NCBI GenBank assembly: GCA_051453625.1
Contig: JBOZIK010000001.1
Span: forward strand, 200,142,171 to 200,206,170
From: Welwitschia mirabilis
Taxonomy: Eukaryota > Gnetophyta > Gnetopsida > Welwitschiales
Length of the DNA: 64,000 bases
Reading direction: 5' to 3'
The translations under genes and the position numbers were made by a program. Under the pieces are notes generated by a model. That model made no database searches, was not told where the DNA came from, and worked only from the letters and a program-made list of their open reading frames with translations. Shown piece after piece: positions 24,007 through 35,663 of this stretch. Numbering within the stretch: position 1 is the stretch's first letter; every line of letters begins with the position of its first letter.

Positions 24007-25331
24007 TGATAACATGTAAAACATCACATTTATCTCAAGTATATCAAGTTAATTTATCATAATGAAGACATTAATTTAACTATTTTAATTATAAATATAT
24101 GTCTTATGCTATTTTATTTTTATACCAGACTTGATCTTATGCATTTTCCCATGACATTTTGAAGAATTTAGCAGCATAATAAATACATGTCATAAATTGG
24201 AGTTGATCCTACTAAAAATGCAATTAGCATTTATTACCTATATGGCANNNNNNNNNNNNNNNNNNNNNNNNNNNNNNNNNNNNNNNNNNNNNNNNNNNNN
24301 NNNNNNNNNNNNNNNNNNNNNNNNNNNNNNNNNNNNNNNNNNNNNNNNNNNNNNNNNNNNNNNNNNNNNNNNNNNNNNNNNNNNNNNNNNNNNNNNNNNN
24401 NNNNNNNNNNNNNNNNNNNNNNNNNNNNNNNNNNNNNNNNNNNNNNNNNNNNNNNNNNNNNNNNNNNNNNNNNNNNNNNNNNNNNNNNNNNNNNNNNNNN
24501 NNNNNNNNNNNNNNNNNNNNNNNNNNNNNNNNNNNNNNNTTAATACAAGAAGATAAAGATTCCATACTCTATTAGTATGAGCAAAAGGCACTTAACTATT
24601 CCCACCCCTAGCTTCATCTATAAAAATGGTTAAAAGTCTCTCATTATAATTAATCTTTGGTGATGGAATATTTGATACCTTAAAGTAGAGTCATATTATC
24701 ATATCATGCTAAGATTCCTTTGGAAGAAAGCTAGCCTTATAAGTCTATACCAAATGGATCCTCTTTCTTGAATGTAAAGCATTTTCTTATTATTAGTACA
24801 ATTGTAGTTTTCTTTTTAATTTGAAGTTGCAGTTTACATTATACTTATAATATTTAAATGAAACTACTTCCATGTCAATTATTTATTATTTCAAATGAAT
24901 ATTTATGCTTATAATTTAGTTACTAGTTTAAAAATATTTACTAGTTCTTAAGCATTAACTTTTCTACTTTTCATGCTTACATTCAGGCTATAACAGACAT
25001 AGAGATTTTACCATTCTCATGTGGTGAATGAGGTCTTATTATCACGATCTAAGCCTTAATGACTTGTCATTATCTTGAAGTAAATAAGGAAATAGCACTA
25101 TGTTCTTGAATAGAGTCCATTTATTGAGCTATTCAACTTAATTAAAGGATTAGTTAGCTTCCTACTTTTGTCATTAAGAAGTTTTTTCAATATTCCTTTG
25201 ACTTATAACTTTATTTATTTTTCCATAATTGTTTACATATCTAACTATTATCTTTGTCTATCTCATCATTCCTATGGAAAGAATAATAACTAGGTCTAAT
25301 CTAGTTTTATTATTAGTTCAAGTCATGAATA
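24007..25331 (+). mobile_element. LTR-D (3' LTR of dimer)
   Basis: It starts tgataacatgtaaaa after the polypurine tract and ends gtcatgaata at 25331 (CA changed to TA). It includes 292 N (24248-24539). The TSD ggagt follows immediately. Confidence 0.75.
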
Positions 25332-25336
25332 GGAGT
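25332..25336. repeat. TSD, right copy (GGAGT)
   Basis: Identical to 6826-6830 and directly after LTR-D. Confidence 0.8.
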
Positions 25337-25790
25337 CTTTAGCTATAATGTAGTGACTTTCCATCTTTATGCATATTCTTGCACTATTTCATTAATTCAC
25401 ATAGTAGTTAGAATATTTAGAGTTACTAGTTTAAAGATGTTAATCTAGTAATGTTGAATAAATATCTCTAAGACTTGTTTTAAACTTATAATAGAGTGTG
25501 TGGATATGTGATGGTATTACTCAAGATCTTATCTCTTTAAGGATCAACAAAATAGATGGTAGGCATTGTTGTAATCAACATTACATATATCACATGAGTA
25601 TTTCTAGTTTCTAATATGCATGATGGACTCTTTTACATTAATAAGCTTCTTGAAGTTTGTCATCTTTTTCAATGCAAGGATCTTAAGAGGTATAAAGGCA
25701 TGGATTGAAGTGTTATTAAAGTTTACATCTAGATCGCTCTTCTTATTCTAAAGGCTTGCTTTAGGTTATTGATGGCCTCTGGATGCTTGT
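25337..25790 (-). pseudogene. E0 gag, 5' part (continues at 6830)
   Basis: Minus-strand reading gives DYNNAYHLFC (about 25565-25595), then SLKQVLEIFIQHY (about 25435-25475), and VQEYA, stop, RWK next to the insertion border (about 25365-25390). These fit the plant Tat/Ogre gag pattern C-F-Q-x-S-L...W-x-x-L-x-x-x-F-x-x-x-Y...F-x-E-Y-A-Q-R-W. Frame and domain order continue directly at 6830 downward, so the two halves were one gene before the dimer inserted. Confidence 0.65.
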
Positions 25791-26913
25791 ACAATCTAGT
25801 TAAATAGGGACTTTATTTTTAGCCTATTGGTTTTTTGATGAATCTTCTCCATAAGTGGAGTATTTGAAAAGGCTGTCATCATTGATTCCTTTCTTGGGAT
25901 CATGTATTTGAGGTTTTTCTAGGACTCCTACATTTTTCATTCTAATCTCACTTACTTATAAATTCTTCATTGCCACCTCTTTGAGGGGGGAGATCATTTT
26001 AATGTGTTTAAATCATTTTTTAACTTATAAACACTAATCTCTTAGATGTTATGGCATAAATTCACTTGCTAAGAAAGAAAAGGTATAAATCCCAATAGCT
26101 TCTATAATTTGTGATGGCTCAAAGATCATTTATGATGAGGGTGAAGGGTCTTGTTATATAAGGAGTTTATACACCTCGTTAGAAATGCACCTCTTCTTAC
26201 TATGTGTTATGATCAGCATTATGGCTATTATAGCTTGAAATAATGTAGTGGAAAAAGATGAACACAAAGGCTAAACAAATGATTAAAAACCTATAATAGG
26301 GGCCCTCCTTCCAATGCTAAATTATTTATGAGTTTTTTGGTAAAGATAGATTAGTTCCAATTTCTTATTTATTTTCTCTTGTTTTTTGTTTTAATGTTTA
26401 GTGATTTGGTTTGGATTAGTTTTACACCATTCCCCTTTTACTATTTTTATCGTAATGCTAAATTTTCAATTTTGACTATGGGGCATTCATGTCTGAACAC
26501 CAAAACAATTATGATCTTTTATCAAATTCCGAAATTTTCTTAGGTTTATTTATTAAAAATGTAACTTTAATAGTATTTTAACATGATTAATGTTGTAAAT
26601 CATAAAGATAAATGAAATTTTAGAGAAAGTTATGACTAATTTTATCTATAAATATCTTTTATTCTTTATTAACAAAAATGAAATAACATAACCTTTAAAA
26701 CTAAATAATATAAAAGATTTTTAAACTTTTTAACTTTGAAATAAGAAAATAATTTATTAAAACTTTAAAATATGATATAACCTAAAAAAATTAAATAAAA
26801 ATTTTTGACATAAAGTTACATAAAATTAACAATTTATTTTCTTCTTCTTCTTCTTTCGTCAAGAGAAAGGATACTAATAAATATATCTGAACTTAAATGG
26901 TGATGTGAACTAG
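25791..26913. other. Unassigned, probably 5' region of E0
   Basis: It lies upstream of E0 gag on the minus strand and ends where the next LTR element begins. I found no primer site or LTR border for E0. A g-run (gagggggga, 25983-25991) looks like a polypurine tract but has no LTR start beside it. No coding recognised. Confidence 0.3.
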
Positions 26914-27069
26914 TGTTTCAAGGTGAAATTATCTAATGTGACACATGGTTTGGAGTGTATTTTAGTTCTCATTTAACATGTTTTATAATCAATTTGACCA
27001 TTTTCTATTGTCAAGGATAAAAGGCATAAAATCAAGCATAATTTAAATCAAATTATATGTTCATCTAGA

Positions 27070-27265
27070 TGAATGTACTATAGTAAATTACTATAGAAAA
27101 TCATTATAATAGTCAAATTTACTATCATAGTCAAAGTTATTATAGTAGAGGCATACTATAACATGATTCATATATGCCATCTAGATGAAACTATAAAACA
27201 ACATTACTATAGTAAAGTTACTATAGTAGTTACTATAGAAAAAAGTTACTATAGTAAGTTACTCT
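27070..27265. repeat. Cluster of palindromic ttactatagtaa motifs in LTR
   Basis: Seven or more copies of actatag, several as full ttactatagtaa palindromes, occur within 200 bases. The 3' LTR has the corresponding cluster at about 32036-32225 with partly changed copies. The region is U3-like, so these could be regulatory repeats, or simple expansion. Confidence 0.55.
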
Positions 27266-28028
27266 ATCTTCATCCACCTTTGTTGTCTAGATGACACCAG
27301 AAGGGTAACTAATTTTACAAAAAAACTAGAAAGGCATATTTTTGACAATTGAACTTGTCGTCCATCTATGGTCATCTGGACAATACACCCAGATGGTAGT
27401 TAGATTCAATTGAAAATGATATAACATGACATAATAGATAGTTATTAGCAGTTAAAAGTATCATCCATTACTATTTTTAAATGATACCCAGAGGGATGGC
27501 AGCCCTAAATTTATCAAAAACTAATTAATTTATTATTAAATTAAAAATATAATTATAACCTTTTAGTTCTTACCCTGTGGAAATTATAATTACTAGGCAA
27601 AAATTATTAATACCTCGTAAACACCCCATTTCTCATCTTCGATTATTATTAACATCTTGTAATCATTAGAGCATCACTAGAAAAATGTTTCTCTTGATTT
27701 TGATAAAGGTTTTCCTTTCATGTTGGGCTAAGATTCTTCCATTAAGGTACTATTTATCATTAAAGAATGTAAGCATGCTTTGTTTGTTAAGTGACTAATA
27801 AAGTATAATTGTTTAATTCTCTCTTTTGATTCCTTATTTTCCATGATGTGTTTCATCAATGATAATAATGTTGGTAGCAATATGTTATGATTTTTAAGGG
27901 CTAATCTAGGTGACAATAGATTGGTAAATTGATTAATCAAATTTCATTAGTATTACATTGCATTTCATCTTTACATCATTGCATTGTTAATTTAATTCAT
28001 TTTAATATATCTAAAAGATATAAATAAT

Positions 28029-28042
28029 GTTCTTCTTCTTCT

Positions 28043-28089
<47 letters not shown>

Positions 28090-28113
28090 ACTCACTTATA
28101 TATACATATACAT

Positions 28114-28145
<32 letters not shown>
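28029..28145. repeat. Compound microsatellite (CTT)n(CT)n(CACT)n(TA)n
   Basis: A pure CT run lies at about 28047-28085, then cactcactcact, then TA-rich alternation to 28145. The 3' LTR carries a short imperfect CT tract at the same place (32908-32958), so this expanded after insertion. Confidence 0.9.
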
Positions 28146-28266
28146 GAATCTAAATAAAATTTCACCACTATACTAGATATGTTATGTTGCTTGAATTATG
28201 CTTTGCAATGTTTTAAGACTAACTTACTAGTCATTTAACAAAATCATACATTGAAGCTACAACATT

Positions 28267-28284
28267 TTGGCATTATTGTTGGGT
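28267..28284 (+). other. Primer-binding-site relic (Athila type)
   Basis: ttggcattattgttgggt directly after the LTR end (aaca at 28261-28264) resembles ttggcgccgttgccggg, with changes mostly C to T at former CpGs. Confidence 0.6.
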
Positions 28285-28681
28285 AGCAAAGTAAGTCTTT
28301 GAAGAAGATCCTATTATACATCCTTACCTAAAAGAACATAAGTCTTTAAGAAATAATTCATTAAACGAAGTGAGATTTGATTGAGATCAAGTTCTATATC
28401 AAAAGAAAAGTGAAATTATTATTTGAATATATTACTTTATTTTGATTTTGTATGTTAGTATACAATCTTTACTTGATTACTCTTCTTAGATTCTAACATG
28501 GTTTCTATTTTCTTTTTTGTAAAGTTTCTTTTAAGTAAATTAAATTTTGAATTGGTCTACTTCTTGCACTTAGTATGATCTTAGAGATTGGCATCCAAAC
28601 TATTTAATCACCTTGTTCATGTGATCTAGGTGATTATATTATTTTATATTTTGAGTATGTTCTTCTTATTCTCTTTTTTAA

Positions 28682-28996
28682 ATGGTAGATAAAAGGACTT
28701 TAAGAGAGATATTTGCTAAAAGAAGAAGACAAAAACCTTTCCATGAAATCCTTGCTGAAAATAAGAAACGTTTGGCATTGGAAGACGAGAATAATTATTA
28801 TTTTAAACCCTTTTATTTTCAACCTTCCTATAGGTATGCTAATGAGTCTTATTATTTTAATAATTTTTACTCTTTTAGAAAATCTTTTAATATTAGNNNN
28901 NNNNNAAATCAACCTCTTTCTATGAAAGAATACGAAGAAGAAATGGATTATAAAGAAAACGTTTTATTTCAATCCATTCATGAAGTTATGAAATAA
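28682..28996 (+). CDS. 104-codon ORF in LTR element, gag-like start
   Basis: It begins MVDKRTLREIFAKRRRQKPF and continues with a Tyr/Phe/Asn-rich part and an acidic end (MKEYEEEMDYKENVLFQSI). It starts about 400 bases after the primer site, where gag is expected; M-x-x-x-R-T-L-x-E is also how several Athila gag proteins begin, but the rest is not gag-like. Nine N at 28897-28905 can be filled in length by the duplicate copy (29367-29375). The duplicate at 29232-29466 has several changes, including loss of an internal segment. Function unknown. Confidence 0.45.
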   Translation: MVDKRTLREIFAKRRRQKPFHEILAENKKRLALEDENNYYFKPFYFQPSYRYANESYYFNNFYSFRKSFNIXXXXNQPLSMKEYEEEMDYKENVLFQSIHEVMK

Positions 28997-29619
28997 AGTG
29001 AAGAAGAAGCATAACATAGTGAGATACATAGTAAAAAATTAGAGAAATTAGTAGAAGTCATCACTGAACTCTATAGTCAATAACATTCTTAAGCCTCCTC
29101 CATCACATCTTCTATTTCTTACCTAGAGAATAATGAANNNNNNNNNNNNNNNNNNNNNNNNNNNNNNNNNNNNNNNNNNNNNNNNNNNNNNNNNNNNNNN
29201 NNNNNNNNNNNNNNNNNNNNNNNNNNNNNNNCCATGAAATCCTTACTAAAAATAAGAAACATTTGGCATTGGAAGAAGAGAATAATTCTTATTTAAACCC
29301 TTTTATTTTCAACCTTCATATATTATTTTAATAATTTTTACTCTTTTATAAAATATTTTAATATTAGTTTTAGCAAAAATCAACCTCCTTCTATGAAAGA
29401 ATACGAAGAAGAAATGGATTATGAAGAAAGCATTTTATTTCAATCCATTCATGAAGTTATGAAATAAAGTGAAGAAGAAGCATAACATAGTGAGATACAC
29501 AGTAAAAAATTAGAGAAATTAGTAGAAGTTAGTAGAAGTAATCACTCAACTCTATAGTCAATAACATTCTTAAGCCTTCTCCATCACATATTCTATTTCT
29601 TACCTTGAGAATGATGAAA
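28740..29619. repeat. Direct duplication across an N gap (29139-29231)
   Basis: 28740-29138 and 29232-29619 are direct copies of the same ORF and its 3' flank, with point changes and a small deletion. Confidence 0.85.
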
Positions 29620-30024
29620 AGGACATTAATATTACTACATAAAGTAATATAAACTCTTATTTAAATGATGTGATAGAAAATTTAGAGAAATTTTTCACCC
29701 ATTTAGAGGATAGTCTTAGTGAGAATAATGAAGTTCAACTTAACAAATAAAAAAAAAAGAGAATGAAGATAATAATGATATAAAAATTTTAGACTATTCT
29801 TTAACCTTCCCTTACTTTTGGAATATGATAAAGAAGTAGCAACTATAGAAAATTTTAAAAACCTTGCAACAAATAAAGAAGATGATGAAATTTCTCTTTG
29901 CAATTATTTTGATGATGTATCTAATCATTTTGAGCATGTTGAGAATAATGTTTAACCAAGTAATAATGATGATAATAATGAAGAGAAGAATAAAGAAGTA
30001 GCCATGGAGAACCACTAGAGTCTA

Positions 30025-30288
30025 ATGGAGGATAAACTTAGCATGACAAATGAACCTACCCAAGTGAAAGAGTCTAATCTTATCATGCATAAACCTCAAT
30101 GTAAAATTCTTTCTTGTACTCCCAAGTTAATTGTACATTTTAATTCCAAGGATATTCATACTTATGAAAAACAAGATTTGGAATTACTTCATATTTTAAA
30201 TTGGAAAAGATTTATCTTCTTAAGACTAATCCATGCCTTGAGTCAAGTTTTAAAGAATTTCTTAGTCATGTTAACCATCATTAATTAA
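30025..30288 (+). CDS. 87-codon ORF, unknown, in LTR element
   Basis: It starts MEDKLSMTNEPTQVKESNLI and includes KLIVHFNSKDIHTYEKQDLE. It is sense-oriented within the element. The upstream sequence (29640-30010) is rich in Asp/Glu/Asn codons in broken frames. I recognise no domain. It ends shortly before a 506-N gap that could hide most of the gene. Confidence 0.3.
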   Translation: MEDKLSMTNEPTQVKESNLIMHKPQCKILSCTPKLIVHFNSKDIHTYEKQDLELLHILNWKRFIFLRLIHALSQVLKNFLVMLTIIN

Positions 30289-31837
30289 TTCTCTTTAGCA
30301 ATCCTATGATATTTCTCATATATATATCTTCTTCCTAATTAATATTAATGATGTNNNNNNNNNNNNNNNNNNNNNNNNNNNNNNNNNNNNNNNNNNNNNN
30401 NNNNNNNNNNNNNNNNNNNNNNNNNNNNNNNNNNNNNNNNNNNNNNNNNNNNNNNNNNNNNNNNNNNNNNNNNNNNNNNNNNNNNNNNNNNNNNNNNNNN
30501 NNNNNNNNNNNNNNNNNNNNNNNNNNNNNNNNNNNNNNNNNNNNNNNNNNNNNNNNNNNNNNNNNNNNNNNNNNNNNNNNNNNNNNNNNNNNNNNNNNNN
30601 NNNNNNNNNNNNNNNNNNNNNNNNNNNNNNNNNNNNNNNNNNNNNNNNNNNNNNNNNNNNNNNNNNNNNNNNNNNNNNNNNNNNNNNNNNNNNNNNNNNN
30701 NNNNNNNNNNNNNNNNNNNNNNNNNNNNNNNNNNNNNNNNNNNNNNNNNNNNNNNNNNNNNNNNNNNNNNNNNNNNNNNNNNNNNNNNNNNNNNNNNNNN
30801 NNNNNNNNNNNNNNNNNNNNNNNNNNNNNNNNNNNNNNNNNNNNNNNNNNNNNNNNNNNNTATGATGAAAAGATACGAAAATATACTATATAAGTACTTC
30901 TAATAATCACACATAATCTATATTGGAAATTATTGCATTAAGAGAAAAGTTGCCTAATGGTTGTATCTTGTTTGAGAAATCTTACCACTTGTAATAAAAC
31001 CAAGATTAATAGTTTAAAAATTGGCATTATATAATGGGAGGAATTTAAGGTAAAAGAACTTACACTTTTAAGTGTATCATGATTATCACATTATCAATTA
31101 TATTATTCCTTTATAGATATATTTATATGTTTATGATTAGTAATCATGGCCACGACATGTCAATTTAAATTTAATATTTTGTCATGTTTATTCACATTAT
31201 TTGAATAGAACTATGATGTTTTCCTAATTTTAAATCATGTATCTTATTGGAAAATGGGATACCATTAGTAATTAATCAACTTTAAGTGAGATTCACTCTA
31301 TTACAATATGATCATTTCTATTTCTTAAGTTAAAAATTTTCAAAATTTGTTTAGTGTATTCTTTCTATTACTTAAAAGGATCATAATATTAAATTTCTTT
31401 ACATTCTTATCTTATAATTATTGATAAATACACCTGTACCTCTTTGTATTATTATTGAAGAGCATGCCTTACTCCTAATTTTGTGGTTTGATATGCTTCT
31501 TTGGCTTTAATTGATGGCTTACACTAGTGGGAGGTGTATCTTTTCAAACAAAACTTTATTTTAAATCTGAAATAAATTTATTTTCTTCTAGTGGAATGGA
31601 ATCCTTTCAGATTAAGAAATTGAGTCTTTTCATAAAGAAAAAAATTTATGGCCAAATTATGTTTTTATGAAACTAAAATTTTTTCCTTTTTGAATTTAAT
31701 GTACATGCTAAAGGTTTAAATTTTAGTTCTAAATGAGTTGTATTTAAATTTATGTGATTCTAGAGTTATATTTCTCACAAATTTGTCTTATCTTTATCAT
31801 TATCTACTTAGTTTATTAGGGACTAATAAATGTTAAG

Positions 31838-31848
31838 TATGGGGGCTT
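31838..31848 (+). other. Polypurine tract before 3' LTR
   Basis: gtatgggggct immediately precedes the TG that starts the 3' LTR at 31849. It is the plus-strand priming site in this element class. Confidence 0.6.
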
Positions 31849-33133
31849 TGTTATAAGGCCAAATTAACTAATTTGATATATGGAAGGCTGAATTAGCTAA
31901 TTTGAGATATGACTTGAAGTGTGTTTCATGTTTCATATCACAAGTTTATGACTAATTTAACCACTTGCTAATATCAAGGGTGAAAGACACAAAATTGGAC
32001 ATAATTTAGATCAAATTCAATGTTTGTTTGGGTGAAGTTACTATAGCAAATCACTTTACAAAATCATTATAGCAGGCAAAGTTGATGTAGCATAGGAGCT
32101 ATAGCAAGTTACTATAGTTTTGTCCACCTATGCCATCCAAACAACACTAGATAATGATAACATTGTAGTAGAATTACTATAGCAATTACTATAGTAAAGC
32201 ATTATTATAGTAAGTTATAATAGCATCGATCACCTATGTCATCTGGATGATTCTAGAAGGATGATTATCAATACAAAAACATCAAAAAGGCATATTTTTT
32301 ATAGTTGTACCTGTCATCCAGTTATGGTCATCCTGTGACACACTTATATGATAGTTAAATTCAGTTGAAAATGGCATGACATGATATGATAGATAGTTAT
32401 TGACTGTTGAAGGTTTCATTCACTACTATCATCTGGATGACACCCAGAGGAATAAGAGCTCATAGCTACTGAAAAACTAATTAATTTATTATTAAATTAA
32501 AAATATAATTACACCCTTTTAATTTCTATCCTATGGTGGTCATAACCACTAAGTCAAATCTATAAATGCCCTGCTAAACACCACATTTCTCATTTTTAAT
32601 CATTGTTAGTATGTTGTGACTATTTAAGCATCACCTACTAAAGGTTCATCCTAATTTTGGAAAAGGCTTTCCTTAGTGTTAAACTAAGATTCCTCCATTT
32701 AAGTACTATTTCCCATTAAAGAATGAAAGCATATTTTATTTTTCAAGTGATTAATAAAGTATGATTGTTTAATCTCTCTTTCTATTTCTTATTTTTCATT
32801 ATATACTTATTTAATCATTTGGTAATATTGGTGGTAATATGTTATGATTTCTAATGGTGCCTCATTAATTTAGTTCATTTTAATATATTAAAAATATATA
32901 AACAATTCTCTTCTCTCTCTCTTCTCTCCCCTCTTTCTCTCTCTATCTCTCTATCTCTAATTCTTTATTTCCCAATTAAAAAAGATCTTTTAACTCATTT
33001 TTCCTAAAGTTTATAAACCTAAGTCAAATCACACCACTATATTAGGGGTATTGTATTACTTGAATTATGTTCTAAAATGTTTTAAGACTAACTTATAGAC
33101 CATTTATCAACATCACACACTAAAACTAAAACA
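31849..33133 (+). mobile_element. 3' LTR of 26914-33133 element
   Basis: It starts tgttataaggcc and ends aactaaaaca. It is a diverged match to 26914-28264. Confidence 0.7.
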
Positions 33134-35663
33134 ACCAAAATTAATGTTTAATTATTAACAAGCTTTATCTTTATAACAAAAGTATATTTAGTAATGGTAA
33201 CAATTCAATTCTAATTGTACATTTTTAAATTAAACTCAAAACCCTAGCAATGATAACATTCAAATTGTACATTTTGTGTGAAAACAACAAGAGGGAATTG
33301 TGAGAACAAAGACCTATATTAAGTTAATGTCATTCTATTAATCTACAAATTTTAAAAGTAAAAATCCTTCAACATTGATTCCAAATTTTATAATTCTAAA
33401 AAGGAAAATAGACTATCATTCTTAACAATCTCCAAATGGTATGGGAGAAAAAAGTAAGAAGAACATCATGACCTAGAGACCTTTAAACTTGATTTTAAAT
33501 AAATATTTCTTGATCTATTTCATAGTAAGTTATTTTTAAAGAAACTATAGATTGACATCTTCCAAATGTTTTTAAGAGAAGCAATCTTATTTATATTTAT
33601 TTATTTAAATTTACTAATAAATTCTTATATTATTCTTTTGTAATTTTCCTTATATTATTAGTATCATAAACATATTTATTTTCTTCATCTTTAAGATAAG
33701 AAATCAAGATACATTTTTCCCCCTTATAGCATACATGTAAAAAAATTGACAATTGTATTACCTTCTTTTGTCTACTAAGTTTTTATTCTTTGGAACTAAT
33801 AAGACAACTCCATTTTTATTAAAGATAAATGTACCAAAATAGTTTTTTTAATTGTTAAAATTGTTTATCCCCTTATTTTTTAAAATCTATTCTTAAAGAT
33901 ATTCAATTTGAGGAACGGAAGAATTCTTATGATTTTATCAATTTAACATATGAGGCTTGCATTAGGATTTTATGTTTTCTTTTAAATGGAATTAATTTGA
34001 ATTCTTAACTTTTATCTTCCACTATTCTTAGCTTTTTTGTCACCAAATCAAAAAATGAAATTGATCATNNNNNNNNNNNNNNNNNNNNNNNNNNNNNNNN
34101 NNNNNNNNNNNNNNNNNNNNNNNNNNNNNNNNNNNNNNNNNNNNNNNNNNNNNNNNNNNNNNNNNNNNCAATCTCCAAATGGTATGGGAGAAAAAAGTAA
34201 GAAGAACATCATGACCTAGAGACTTTTAAACTTGATTTTAAATAAATATTTCTTGATCTATTTCATAGTAAGTTGTTTTTAAAGAAACTATAGATTGGCA
34301 TCTTTCAAATTGTTTTAAGAGAAACAATCTTATTTATATTTATTTATTTAAAATTTACTAATAAATTCTTGTAATATTCTTTTGTAATTTTCCTTATATT
34401 ATTAGTATCCTAAACATATTTATTTTCTTCATCTTTAAGATAAGAAATCAAGATACTTTTCCCCCCCTTATAGCATGCATGTAAAAAAATTGACAATTGT
34501 ATTACCTTCTTTTGTCTACTAAATTTTTACTCTTTGGAACTAGTAAGACAACTCCATTTTTATTAAAGATAAATGTACCAAAATAGTTTTTTTTAATTGT
34601 TAAAACTGTTTATCCCCTCATTTTTTAAAATCTATTCTTAAAGATATTCAATTTGAAGAATGGAAGCATTCTTATGATTTTATCAATTTAACATATGAGG
34701 CTTGTATTAGGATTTTATGTTTTCTTGTAAATGGAATTACTTTGAATTCTTAACTTTGATCTTCCACTATTCTTAGCTTTTTTGTCACCAAATCAAAAAA
34801 TGAAATTGATCATTCACCCATCTCAAAAATTATTTACTTAAATGAATCTAAGTTTAAAATAGATTTGGATAATGATTTGAATTAGCATGAATAATAGTTT
34901 AACTCTAAGAATTCCAAAAAGTAGAAAGCTAAGAAACATTTAAAAGGAATATGTTCAAATTTTCAATAATTAGATTTAAACTAGATTTTCTATTACTCCA
35001 AGTGTAGATAGAATGTTTTATTGAAATTTTTGTTAAACCATGATGATTTATAACTCTTGTAAAAATTTTTACCTTTTATAAAAGTACAAATTCTCATCAA
35101 TTTTTTGTATTCATGAAACGTAGCTTTGAAATCATCACTAATCAAAATGAAGTCATAAAATCTTGAAATATTTCAACATAATAAGTTTATAAAATCTTTC
35201 AATTTTTCTATGTATTATGAATAATAAACAATGACTAAAATTAATGAAACATTTTCCATATAAAATCCATAATCAATAGTAAATTAATTATTATATGGAT
35301 TTAATGCATTTCAACAAAGAAGCCATAATAACCAAATACCTTCTAATTTAATAATTTATTTAAAAAAAGAATAATAGTAATAGAAGTTCTTATAAAGGAT
35401 CCTGTCATTGATTACATTGAGCATTTTAGAAATAAAACAATAAAATTTTCTTTCTAACACATATTTCAATAGTGTTAATTCTAAATGAAATATTATAACC
35501 CTTTAAAATAGATCTAAATATTTTCATTGTGGAATGGAGAGATAAGTTCCTCCATGTTTAATGTTCTTTTTATTTTTTATTTACTTGTTTTCAACATATC
35601 ATCATAATATTTTATCAGATTTTTTTAATTATGTTTTTACATAATAAATGTTTAGAAAGATAT
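33134..35663. other. Unassigned AT-rich DNA between two elements
   Basis: No domain recognised on either strand. A 645-bp segment (33427-34068) is repeated at 34169-34813 across a 100-N gap. It is the left host sequence of the 35664-59164 insertion. Fragmentary minus-strand open pieces could be old retroelement, but nothing is specific enough to call. Confidence 0.4.
33427..34813. repeat. Direct duplication across a 100-N gap (34069-34168)
   Basis: 33427-34068 and 34169-34813 are about 95% alike by eye and collinear; the right copy then continues into new sequence. Confidence 0.9.

Larger units (their letters stand above)
6831..25331 (+). mobile_element. Dimeric non-autonomous Athila-like LTR element (LTR-I-LTR/LTR'-II-LTR)
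   Basis: The layout is LTR-A 6831-9409, internal I 9410-14274, LTR-B 14275-16627 fused to a 5'-truncated LTR-C 16628-17671, internal II 17672-24006 and LTR-D 24007-25331. LTRs begin TGATAACAT-like and end in AACA-like bases. The outer LTRs are flanked by a perfect TSD, so the whole dimer behaves as one insertion into E0 gag. Internal domains carry a pre-RT pol relic but no RT, RNase H or integrase. Such dimers usually arise by unequal exchange between LTRs. Lengths are inflated by gap-flanking duplications. Confidence 0.75.
26914..28264 (+). mobile_element. 5' LTR of 26914-33133 element
   Basis: It aligns with 31849-33133 from tgtttcaagg to ctacaaca. It differs by an expanded CT/TA microsatellite near its end. 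It lacks an extra copy of an about 30-bp motif found at the start of the 3' LTR (31856-31914, where caaattaactaatttga recurs as a second, diverged copy). Confidence 0.7.
26914..33133 (+). mobile_element. Athila-like LTR retrotransposon lacking pol
   Basis: LTR 26914-28264 and LTR 31849-33133 are diverged direct repeats in the same orientation. They begin tgtt and end aaca. An Athila-type primer-site relic follows the first, and a polypurine tract (gtatggggg, 31838-31845) precedes the second. Flanking pentamers actag (26909-26913) and accaa (33134-33138) differ only by two transitions, consistent with a decayed TSD. The 3.6-kb internal region, with 506 N, shows short open pieces but no protease, RT or integrase, so it is non-autonomous or internally deleted. 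LTR starts resemble those of the 39378-53639 element. Confidence 0.75.

Noticed and set aside
33134-35663. Possible copia polyprotein pieces on the minus strand
   Set aside because: Only scattered two- to four-residue matches; nothing in consistent order.
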